Source of the DNA: Mucilaginibacter sp.
Lineage (GTDB): Bacteria > Bacteroidota > Bacteroidia > Sphingobacteriales > Sphingobacteriaceae
Assembly: GCA_031292485.1 (NCBI GenBank)
Contig: JARLHA010000026.1
Span: forward strand, 27,563-91,562
Direction: 5' to 3'
DNA length: 64,000 bases
In this document: positions 57,956-64,000 of the stretch, one piece after another
Layout: each line of letters begins with the position of its first letter
Numbering within the stretch: position 1 is the first letter of the stretch
Made by a program: the position numbers and the translations under genes
The notes under the pieces: model-generated
Seen by the model: only the letters and a program-made list of their open reading frames with translations
The model's database searches: none
What the model was told of the DNA's origin: nothing

Positions 57956-60511
57956 ATGAATAAATTTCTTTTTGCTCTTATTCTCTCTATAATGAGTACC
58001 GCTGCATTGGCGCAGATATCGAGCCAGCCGAGGTATTCGCTATCAAAATCAAGTTTGCCGGCTGATAGTTTAAGTTACCTTGAACCAAAAGATTATATTA
58101 TTGGGGGGGTTACCATTTCGGGAACCAAAAACCTGGATAAAGACGTATTGCTTACTATATCAAAGTTAAGTAAGGGCGATAAAATCAACCTGCCTGGCGA
58201 GGCAAACGCTAATGTGATTAAAAACCTGTATTCGCAGGGCTTGTTTGATGATGTACAATTAAATATCACCAAAGTAAACCTGGACACCATTTACCTTGAA
58301 ATCGTTGTGGTTGAACGTCCCCGTTTATCGCGGATGCACCTCAGCGGCATCCGTAAGGGTGAAATTGAAGACGTAGAGAAACTTTTGTCTGACAAAACCG
58401 GTAAAATTGTAAACCAAAACCTGCTAAGCACTACTACGGCCATCATTAAAAAACACTTTAATGAAAAAGGTTTCCTGAATACTACGGTTACCATCAAACA
58501 AAGGAAAGACCCGGGAGACGCTAACAGTGTTATTTTGAATATTGCTATTGACAAAAAGCAAAAGGTAATGATATCCCAGGTGACCTTTGAAGGGAACAAA
58601 ATATTTACACAGGGGCAGCTCCGCAAATTCCTTAAAAAAACCCGTACCAAAAAGTTTTATAATGTATTTGGCTCACGAAAGTTCAAACAGGATAAATACG
58701 ATGAAGACAAGAAAAGCCTGATCACTGCAATGCAGGATAAAGGTTACCGGGATGCTGAATTGATAAGCGATACGGTATTTAAAACCGGCGATAATACAGT
58801 TGGTATAAAAATTAAATTGTTTGAGGGCCATAAATACTACTTTGGTAATATCAAATGGTCGGGCAACGCTAAATACCCTTCTGAAATACTTGGCAAGATC
58901 TTGAAGTTAAGAAAAGGCGATGTTTTTAGTGAGGATGAATTAAATAAAAGGTTAACCGGGCCAACCCCGAACGATGATGATATTTCATCCTTCTATTTGA
59001 ACGATGGTTACCTTACTTACCAGGCCGATCCGGTTCAAACAAAAATTTACAATGATACTGTAGACCTTGATATCAGGGTTTACGAAGGGCCGCAGTATAC
59101 CATTAACCGGGTAATGCTGAAAGGAAACGATGTAACCAACGATAAAGTGGTGATGCGTGAGATCAAGACCAAACCCGGCCAGAAATTCAATAAAGCGTTA
59201 TTGATCCGCAGCACACGTGAAATTGGCCAGCTGGGCAATTTCGATGAGCAAAAAACTGAACCTAAGCCAACCAATATTAACCCGCAGGATGGTACCGTTG
59301 ACATTGTATATAATGTAGTTGAAAAACCTTCGGACCAGATAGAGCTTTCAGGCGGTTTTGGCGGTGGTCAGCTGGTTGGTACACTGGGTTTAACGTTTAA
59401 TAACTTCTCATTAAGAAATATCTTTCACCTGAAAGATTATAAACCGCTGCCAAAAGGTGATGGTCAAAAATTAAGCTTAAGAGGTCAGTCAAGCGGCAGA
59501 ACCTATCAGAACTTTTCGTTTACCTTTACTGAACCATGGCTGGGCGGTAAAAAACCGATATACTTTGCGTTATCGGCCTATACACAGTTGAGTTCAACCG
59601 GGCAGTATTATGCAAAAACCAGTCCTAATTACAATAACTTACGGATAAACGGTGTTGGTATAACCCTTGGAAAACGTTTAAACTGGCCTGATAATTATTT
59701 CCAGCTGAACTACTCGCTGAATTATGATCACTACAACCTGGATAATTATACCGGTTATTTATTTTCAAACGGAACATCAAACAATATTAAGCTAACACAG
59801 GAACTACAACGTAACTCGCTGGATGCGCCAATTTATCCAACAAGTGGCTCAAATATCAAACTAACCTTACAGGGCACTCCTCCGTATTCGTTGTTTAACA
59901 ATATCGATTATAAAATTGCCACTCAGGAACAAATTTATCACTTTGTTGAGTATTATAAAGTTAAGTACGACGCGCAGTGGTTCCAGAAGATAGCCGGTTC
60001 CTTTGTTTTAATGTCGCAGATCAGGTTTGGATTTTTGGGCGAGTATAACTCAGCAGTTCCTGCTTCTCCGTTCGAACGTTTTAAAGTGGGTGGCGACGGT
60101 ATGGCCAGTTACCAGTTTTTACAGGGTAGTGATATTGTTGGCTTAAGAGGTTACCAGAATTTTACCATTATCCCGGTAGGTACAAACTATACAGCTGATA
60201 CCAATCCGGGCAGTACCATTTACAACAAATACACCTTTGAGCTACGCCACCCGGTAATCCAAAGTCAATCGGCCACTATTTTTGCTTTAGTTTTTGCTGA
60301 AGGTGGAAATGTTTGGAATTCTTTTGATAAATTTGATCCGTTTAACGTAAGGCGCTCGGCAGGTGTGGGAGTTAGGGTGTTTTTACCTATTTTCGGCTTG
60401 CTTGGTTTGGATTATGGATATGGTTTTGACGCAATACCGGGTATACCAAGCGCAAATAAAGGCCAGTTTAGTTTTTCAATCAGCCAGAGCTTAAACGGCG
60501 GGTTCCAATAA
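57956..60511 (+). CDS. bamA: Outer membrane protein assembly factor BamA
   Basis: 851 residues. A signal peptide ends near AALAQ. Residues about 45-440 hold five POTRA repeats, for example IGGVTISGTKNLDKDVLLT, MLKGNDVTNDKVVMREIKTK. The C-terminal ~390 residues form a 16-stranded barrel; the conserved VGGDGMASYQFLQGSD and LRGYQNF motifs mark the lid-locking region, and it ends FSFSISQSLNGGFQ. BamA folds barrels into the outer membrane, including the PorT/PorG-type proteins found here. Two Skp-like genes follow. Confidence 0.95.
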   Translation: MNKFLFALILSIMSTAALAQISSQPRYSLSKSSLPADSLSYLEPKDYIIGGVTISGTKNLDKDVLLTISKLSKGDKINLPGEANANVIKNLYSQGLFDDVQLNITKVNLDTIYLEIVVVERPRLSRMHLSGIRKGEIEDVEKLLSDKTGKIVNQNLLSTTTAIIKKHFNEKGFLNTTVTIKQRKDPGDANSVILNIAIDKKQKVMISQVTFEGNKIFTQGQLRKFLKKTRTKKFYNVFGSRKFKQDKYDEDKKSLITAMQDKGYRDAELISDTVFKTGDNTVGIKIKLFEGHKYYFGNIKWSGNAKYPSEILGKILKLRKGDVFSEDELNKRLTGPTPNDDDISSFYLNDGYLTYQADPVQTKIYNDTVDLDIRVYEGPQYTINRVMLKGNDVTNDKVVMREIKTKPGQKFNKALLIRSTREIGQLGNFDEQKTEPKPTNINPQDGTVDIVYNVVEKPSDQIELSGGFGGGQLVGTLGLTFNNFSLRNIFHLKDYKPLPKGDGQKLSLRGQSSGRTYQNFSFTFTEPWLGGKKPIYFALSAYTQLSSTGQYYAKTSPNYNNLRINGVGITLGKRLNWPDNYFQLNYSLNYDHYNLDNYTGYLFSNGTSNNIKLTQELQRNSLDAPIYPTSGSNIKLTLQGTPPYSLFNNIDYKIATQEQIYHFVEYYKVKYDAQWFQKIAGSFVLMSQIRFGFLGEYNSAVPASPFERFKVGGDGMASYQFLQGSDIVGLRGYQNFTIIPVGTNYTADTNPGSTIYNKYTFELRHPVIQSQSATIFALVFAEGGNVWNSFDKFDPFNVRRSAGVGVRVFLPIFGLLGLDYGYGFDAIPGIPSANKGQFSFSISQSLNGGFQ

Positions 60512-60532
60512 AAAATTGGCAAAATAATTGCA

Positions 60533-61078
60533 ATGAAGAAAATACTTCTGGCGCTTGGTTTTACGTTAGTAGCTGTAACAACGGCCTGGGCTCAGCGATT
60601 GGCTTATGTTGATTCGGACTATATTTTAAAACAAATGCCCGAATATGCGTCAGCGCAAAGGCAACTGGAGGGGCTTTCGCAGCAATGGCAAAAGGAAGTT
60701 GACCAGCGTTACCAGGAAATTGACCGTTTGTACAAAGCCTACCAGGCAGACGAAGTATTGATGACCGCAGATATGAAGAAAAGGCGCCAGGCCGAAATTG
60801 ATGATAAAGAAAAAAGTGCAAATGAATTTCAACGGCAAAAATTTGGACCCGATGGGGAATTAACGCAACGCAGCAATGCAGCAATTAAACCCATACAGGA
60901 AAAAATGACTAAAGCGATACAGGCAGTTGCCGAAACCGATAACATCGACATGATATTTGACAAGAACAGCGAAATAATGATGCTGTATGCAAGCCCGAGG
61001 TATGATAAAAGTGACGATGTGATCAGAAAACTGGGTTTAAAACCAGCCGCCGCCACAACTACACAGAAAAAAAATTAA
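60533..61078 (+). CDS. OmpH/Skp-family periplasmic chaperone, copy 1
   Basis: 181 residues. A signal peptide (LALGFTLVAVTTAWAQ) precedes RLAYVDSDYILKQMPEYASA, a long coiled-coil (QQWQKEVDQRYQEIDRLYKA and on) and a C-terminal strand NIDMIFDKNSEIMMLYASP. Skp trimers carry unfolded barrels to BamA. It begins 21 bp after bamA, consistent with one transcript. A Gln/Thr/Lys-rich tail closes it. Confidence 0.92.
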   Translation: MKKILLALGFTLVAVTTAWAQRLAYVDSDYILKQMPEYASAQRQLEGLSQQWQKEVDQRYQEIDRLYKAYQADEVLMTADMKKRRQAEIDDKEKSANEFQRQKFGPDGELTQRSNAAIKPIQEKMTKAIQAVAETDNIDMIFDKNSEIMMLYASPRYDKSDDVIRKLGLKPAAATTTQKKN

Positions 61079-61131
61079 AATTTTATTAGTTATTATAATC
61101 CCACTATTTTTAAACACAGAAAAAACAAAAA

Positions 61132-61647
61132 ATGAAAAGAGTATTTAAAGTTGCTTTAGTTGCAGTATGCATGTTATTTGTAGGCAACTTTGCCAAAGCA
61201 CAAACCAAAATCGGTTATATTAATTTCGGTGAACTGGTTCGCAATATGCCCGAATTCAAAACCGTTCAGACCTCGATAGAAAGCTATCAGAAACAGTTTG
61301 TTGACCAGCTTACGGTGATGAACAATGAATATCAGCAAAAAGGAAAAGAATATACCGCTACCCAGGGTACTATGACAGATGCTATCCGTTCAGCAAAGCA
61401 GGCTGAATTAGCTGATATCCAAAAACGTATGCAGGATTACAACACTGATGCACAGCAAAAGGTTGATGCAAAAAGCAATGAGCTGATCAAACCGATCACC
61501 GATAAAGCAAAAGCTGCTGTATCCCAGGTTGCAAAAACAAAAGGTTATACTTATGTATTGGATTCATCACAAGGATCTCCAATATTGGTTTCTCCTGAAG
61601 GCGACGACCTGATGCCCTCGGTAAAAGCTGCCTTAGGTTTAAAATAA
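61132..61647 (+). CDS. OmpH/Skp-family periplasmic chaperone, copy 2
   Basis: 171 residues, a tandem paralogue of the preceding gene: signal peptide (VALVAVCMLFVGNFAKAQ), KIGYINFGELVRNMPEFKTV, a coiled-coil (FVDQLTVMNNEYQQKGKEYT), and GYTYVLDSSQGSPILVSPEG. The two copies have diverged and may serve different client barrels. A strong terminator at 61672-61702 ends the operon. Confidence 0.92.
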   Translation: MKRVFKVALVAVCMLFVGNFAKAQTKIGYINFGELVRNMPEFKTVQTSIESYQKQFVDQLTVMNNEYQQKGKEYTATQGTMTDAIRSAKQAELADIQKRMQDYNTDAQQKVDAKSNELIKPITDKAKAAVSQVAKTKGYTYVLDSSQGSPILVSPEGDDLMPSVKAALGLK

Positions 61648-61671
61648 ATTTAAATATTGCTAACCACATAC

Positions 61672-61702
61672 AAAAGCGCCCTCAAATACGGGGCGCTTTT
61701 TT
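61672..61702 (+). terminator. Terminator of the bamA-ompH operon
   Basis: AAAAGCGCCC pairs with GGGCGCTTTT around an 8- to 9-nt loop, followed by TTT. The T-tract runs into the -7 element of murI. Confidence 0.85.
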
Positions 61703-61710
61703 TATTTTTG
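61703..61710 (+). promoter_or_regulatory. -7 element (TATTTTTG) of murI
   Basis: This is an exact TAnnTTTG match ending 5 bp before the murI ATG and directly joined to the terminator T-tract. The message would be leaderless or nearly so. Confidence 0.5.
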
Positions 61711-61715
61711 TACTG

Positions 61716-62549
61716 ATGTTTGATAATAAACCTATTGGAATCTTCGACTCGGGCTTTGGCGGACTTACCGTTTTTCGTTCCATTATTCAGCAGTTGCCCC
61801 GTCATGATTATATCTACCTCGGTGATACTGCCCGGGCGCCTTATGGCAACAGGTCTTTTCAAACTATCCACCAATACACCTGGGAATGCGTGCAATGGCT
61901 TTTTAAACAGGGCTGTCCGCTGGTGATCCTGGCCTGCAACACGGCATCGGCAAAAGCACTACGCACCATACAGCAAAAGGATCTTTTAAATGAAGACCCG
62001 GCCAAACGGGTGCTTGGTGTGATCAGGCCCACGGCTGAAGTGATCGGCGATTATACCAAAACAAAAGAGATAGGCGTCCTTGGTACCAAAGGAACCATAC
62101 AATCCGGCTCCTACCTTATCGAAATAGGCCATTTTTTTCCCGATGTAAAAGTTTACCAGCAGGCCTGCCCGCTTTGGGTACCGCTGATTGAGAATGGCGA
62201 ACATGATAAACCCGGCGCCGATTACTTTGTAAAAAAATATCTTGACCAGGTTTTAGCACAATCCCCCAACATTGATACCCTATTGCTGGCCTGCACCCAT
62301 TACCCGTTATTGCAACAAAAGATCAAAGCATATTTACCTGATAACATCCGGGCGATAGCCCAGGGCGATATTGTAGCCAAAAGCCTGGTGGCTTACCTGC
62401 AGCGGCACCCCGAAATGGAACAAAGCCTGTCAAAAAACGGCACGCAAAAGTTTTTTACCACTACGGACGATACCGCTGACTTTGATCATTATGCAGAGAT
62501 CTTTTTTGGTGAACCGGTGAAATCGGCCTATGCGGAGGTGAAATGTTGA
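61716..62549 (+). CDS. murI: Glutamate racemase
   Basis: 277 residues. The active site is split over IGIFDSGFGGLTVF (Asp11), VILACNTASAKAL (first catalytic Cys) and LLLACTHYPLLQQ (second Cys). It makes D-glutamate for peptidoglycan in the cytoplasm. It comes directly after the terminator that ends the bamA-ompH transcript, and a -7 element overlaps that terminator, so murI probably has its own start of transcription. The end of the conserved cluster. Confidence 0.94.
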   Translation: MFDNKPIGIFDSGFGGLTVFRSIIQQLPRHDYIYLGDTARAPYGNRSFQTIHQYTWECVQWLFKQGCPLVILACNTASAKALRTIQQKDLLNEDPAKRVLGVIRPTAEVIGDYTKTKEIGVLGTKGTIQSGSYLIEIGHFFPDVKVYQQACPLWVPLIENGEHDKPGADYFVKKYLDQVLAQSPNIDTLLLACTHYPLLQQKIKAYLPDNIRAIAQGDIVAKSLVAYLQRHPEMEQSLSKNGTQKFFTTTDDTADFDHYAEIFFGEPVKSAYAEVKC

Positions 62550-62561
62550 TGGCGCGGAAAA

Positions 62562-62592
62562 TTTGAACTGTTGATTTAATTCTTTAAATTTG
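62562..62592 (+). promoter_or_regulatory. Promoter of the small-protein/GNAT pair (TTTG-N19-TAAATTTG)
   Basis: TTTG at 62562-62565 and TAAATTTG at 62585-62592 are exactly 19 bp apart, the same geometry as the rpsT promoter. The -7 ends 17 bp before the ATG of the 50-codon gene. Confidence 0.75.
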
Positions 62593-62609
62593 TATTTAAT
62601 ATCAAGATC

Positions 62610-62762
62610 ATGGCAGCCCCAATAAAAGTAACACCTGTACTTACCGGTGCCTCATCAAAGCGTTTTAATGCTTCATTAAAGGCCAATGACCAAAAGGTAT
62701 CCGCCTCTGACAAAAACAGGATATTCTCTTTGGTAAAAAAAATATTGGCTAAAAACAAATAA
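62610..62762 (+). CDS. Small basic protein, putative antitoxin partner of the GNAT protein
   Basis: 50 residues (MAAPIKVTPVLTGASSKRFN at the start, LVKKILAKNK at the end). It is lysine-rich and probably helical, with a KVTPVLTGASSKRF pattern like short proteins I recall pairing with acetyltransferase toxins in Bacteroidota. Support for a real gene: an excellent promoter at 62562-62592, an ATG 17 bp after the -7, and a stop only 6 bp before the GNAT start. Antitoxin function is an inference from layout; no DNA-binding RHH pattern is obvious. Confidence 0.7.
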   Translation: MAAPIKVTPVLTGASSKRFNASLKANDQKVSASDKNRIFSLVKKILAKNK

Positions 62763-62768
62763 CACCTC

Positions 62769-63317
62769 TTGGATCTTTCCGATTTTAAATTCAGTCAATT
62801 AAACAGCGATATCGTTTTAAATGATTTTGGATGTGGTGAAGATGACATTACAAATTTCCTTAAAGAAGATGCTTTGCGATATCAAATTGAACGAATGGCT
62901 AATACCTATCTATTCTTAAATGATGATGGTGATGTAGTTGCTTATTTTAGCATTTCCAACGACTGTTTAGTAGATCGTGGAGAAGATAAAGGTTATACGA
63001 ATACCATATTTAACAGGCTTCATAGAAAATCTTCGATACCAAATGAAAAAAGGATAAGGCAATATCCTGCTATTAAAGTTGGCCGTCTCGGAGTTGCCCA
63101 ACAATATCACAGAACTGGAATAGCCTATCAGTTAATGGACTTTATAAAGGGATTTTCCATCCTTGATCATAAGCCGGCCGTTAAGTTCTTACTTCTGGAT
63201 GCCATTAACAAGGAAAAGCAAATCAAATATTATAAGGCTAACCAGTTTGATTTTTTGTTGGATGATATTGAGAGCCGGACAAGGATTATGTATTTTAATT
63301 TAGATCGGTTATTCTGA
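62769..63317 (+). CDS. GNAT-family N-acetyltransferase (possible toxin)
   Basis: 182 residues from a TTG start (no ATG fits). GNAT features: FGCGEDDITNFLKEDALRY at the N-terminus, VVAYFSIS, and the acetyl-CoA site KVGRLGVAQQYHRTGIAYQL (Q/RxxGxG/A variant) near residue 100-119. The pattern FxCG...NFL resembles TacT/AtaT-type toxins that acetylate aminoacyl-tRNA, and the gene is coupled to a 50-residue partner. It is AT-rich. It could also be an ordinary protein acetyltransferase. Confidence 0.8.
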   Translation: MDLSDFKFSQLNSDIVLNDFGCGEDDITNFLKEDALRYQIERMANTYLFLNDDGDVVAYFSISNDCLVDRGEDKGYTNTIFNRLHRKSSIPNEKRIRQYPAIKVGRLGVAQQYHRTGIAYQLMDFIKGFSILDHKPAVKFLLLDAINKEKQIKYYKANQFDFLLDDIESRTRIMYFNLDRLF

Positions 63318-63361
63318 TTACACCTGTTAAAATTTGATTCCTTCACTAGCTAAACTCAACC

Positions 63362-63400
63362 ATATACTGTGGTATCGCATTTTACGATACCACAGTATAT
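63362..63400. repeat. Perfect 16-bp inverted repeat without T-tract
   Basis: ATATACTGTGGTATCG at 63362-63377 is fully complementary to 63385-63400, loop 7 nt (CATTTTA). No T-run follows on either strand. Confidence 0.85.
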
Positions 63401-63418
63401 CAACCTAAACTACTTCTA

Positions 63419-63502
63419 TTCCTACCAACTTAATCAACTATTCACCCCAATCAACCTTTTCAACCTAATCTAACTCAATCAACTTAATCAACCATTCAAC
63501 CA
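63419..63502. repeat. Long one-sided CAACTTAATCAAC array upstream of nuoH
   Basis: About nine degenerate AATCAAC(T/C)TA units cover 80 bp, all in one orientation; same unit as the arms at 24007, 30361 and 39568. No opposite arm is visible. This accounts for most of the 63318-63533 gap together with the palindrome. Confidence 0.7.
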
Positions 63503-63509
63503 ATTTTAC

Positions 63510-63517
63510 TAAGTTTG
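63510..63517 (+). promoter_or_regulatory. -7 element (TAAGTTTG) upstream of nuoH
   Basis: This is an exact TAnnTTTG match 16 bp before the TTG start; the -33 position falls in the repeat array without a TTTG. Confidence 0.4.
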
Positions 63518-63533
63518 CACCAAAGCACCAGGG

Positions 63534-64000
63534 TTGAACTTTTATATCACATATTTTATTGTCGCCATAGGCCTATTTGGTTTCTCGGCCTTATTCGCCC
63601 TGTTTGGCGTTTATGCCGAGCGTAAAGTATCCGCTTTTATACAGGACAGGCTGGGCCCTACCGAAACAGGTAAGTTCGGCAGTTTACAAACCATTGCAGA
63701 TATACTGAAAATGCTGCAAAAGGAACTCATCACTCCCGCAGCTGCGGATAAACTGCTGTTTATGATTGCGCCGGGAATTATTTTTATCGCAGTTTACCTC
63801 GGCTTTGCCGTATTGCCCTGGGGGCCGGGTTTAGCGCCATCCAACCTGAATTTGGGCTTGTATTATATTTTTGCTGTATTGTCCATCGAAACCCTCGGCA
63901 TTTTAATGGCTGGCTGGGGCTCCAACAATAAGTTTTCTATTTTGGGCGCTATGCGCTCCGCCGCACAGATCATTTCGTACGAAATACCCGCCGGCTTTGC
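63534..64000 (+). CDS. nuoH: NADH-quinone oxidoreductase subunit H (partial at 3' end)
   Basis: 155 codons are visible before the window ends. The start is a TTG at 63534 giving (M)[14 protein letters not shown]. The NuoH signature [18 protein letters not shown] lies near residue 28, followed by [14 protein letters not shown] and [19 protein letters not shown]. NuoH is the membrane subunit of complex I that forms the quinone chamber with NuoB/D. No other nuo gene is upstream in this window, so nuoH begins its own unit here, with a -7 element 16 bp before the start. Confidence 0.92.
   Translation, partial: MNFYITYFIVAIGLFGFSALFALFGVYAERKVSAFIQDRLGPTETGKFGSLQTIADILKMLQKELITPAAADKLLFMIAPGIIFIAVYLGFAVLPWGPGLAPSNLNLGLYYIFAVLSIETLGILMAGWGSNNKFSILGAMRSAAQIISYEIPAGF

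Noticed and set aside
63419..63502. Possible CRISPR array
   Set aside because: Units are 7-10 bp, degenerate and contiguous, without spacers of uniform length and without cas genes.
1..64000. tRNA, rRNA, tmRNA or riboswitch genes
   Set aside because: Scanning the gaps by eye showed no cloverleaf with a TTCGAAT-type arm and no long conserved leader; a covariance search could still find small RNAs.

Overview
The window comes from a chromosome of the phylum Bacteroidota, most likely family Sphingobacteriaceae (Mucilaginibacter/Pedobacter-like). The evidence is a GldA and a fused GldF-GldG gliding-type ABC transporter, the type IX secretion proteins PorT and PorG, a type IX sorting-domain protein, and -7 promoter elements of the TAnnTTTG type typical of this phylum's primary sigma factor. 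The gene order CBS - nadK - porG - uppS - bamA - ompH - ompH - murI also fits. Several genes appear to start with TTG or GTG. No rRNA, tRNA, CRISPR array, complete insertion sequence or prophage was found.

Layout. 1-6.8 kb: the end of a LytTR regulator, two secreted proteins, an Old Yellow Enzyme, a UbiA-family prenyltransferase, a Crp-like regulator and an atypical SDR. 6.8-8.4 kb: an AT-rich minus-strand islet with an Xre-RES toxin-antitoxin pair and an orphan PD-(D/E)XK nuclease-like protein. 8.7-18.4 kb: an M3 peptidase, a monooxygenase-fold protein, two PAP2 phosphatases, an amino-acid permease, a SemiSWEET, a Kup potassium transporter and a short type IX cargo. 18.4-25.3 kb: a GxxExxY gene between inverted repeats, a FAH - M23 - Bcp operon, an ECF sigma / repeat-bearing membrane protein / Spy-like trio, and a class III aminotransferase. 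25.5-30.3 kb: two GT4 glycosyltransferases (one fused to a helical domain) facing a GH130 phosphorylase. 30.4-38 kb: DUF58, thioredoxin, the gld genes (interrupted by an ORF6N gene and a small barrel) and dnaN. 38-49 kb: two DUF4397 lipoproteins, DedA, TMEM175, a phospholipase C/S1-P1-type protein, rpsT, a TPR histidine kinase, OsmC, EngB, a glyoxalase-fold protein and a Gfo/Idh/MocA oxidoreductase. 49-62.5 kb: ubiE-porT, an SDR, YqeY, a hydrolase-CBS pair and the conserved nadK-to-murI envelope cluster with an extra exbD. 62.5-64 kb: a 50-codon gene coupled to a GNAT protein (candidate toxin-antitoxin), then the start of nuoH.

How the genes work together. The main themes are outer-membrane building (BamA, two Skp-like chaperones, UppS, MurI), type IX secretion and gliding-type machinery (PorT, PorG, GldA, GldFG and a sorting-domain cargo), menaquinone-linked respiration (prenyltransferase, UbiE, NuoH) and probable mannose-type glycan synthesis and phosphorolysis (GT4, GT4, GH130).

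The most unusual feature is the intergenic DNA. More than fifteen gaps carry arrays of degenerate 7-10 bp units, and about a dozen are organised as two arms in inverted orientation around a short spacer. The units differ between loci, but the architecture recurs. One pair (27 of 31 positions matching) encloses the GxxExxY nuclease-fold gene. Other repeat families are a GAGACGCAA-N4-TTGCGTCTC hairpin (three copies plus a GAGACGCG variant), a TGTCATTTCGA hairpin, a CCTCTCCAAAGGAGAGG double hairpin, and a 20-bp CCTGCCTGCC palindrome. Some arms reach into genes, supplying the engB stop codon and ending directly at the nadK start.
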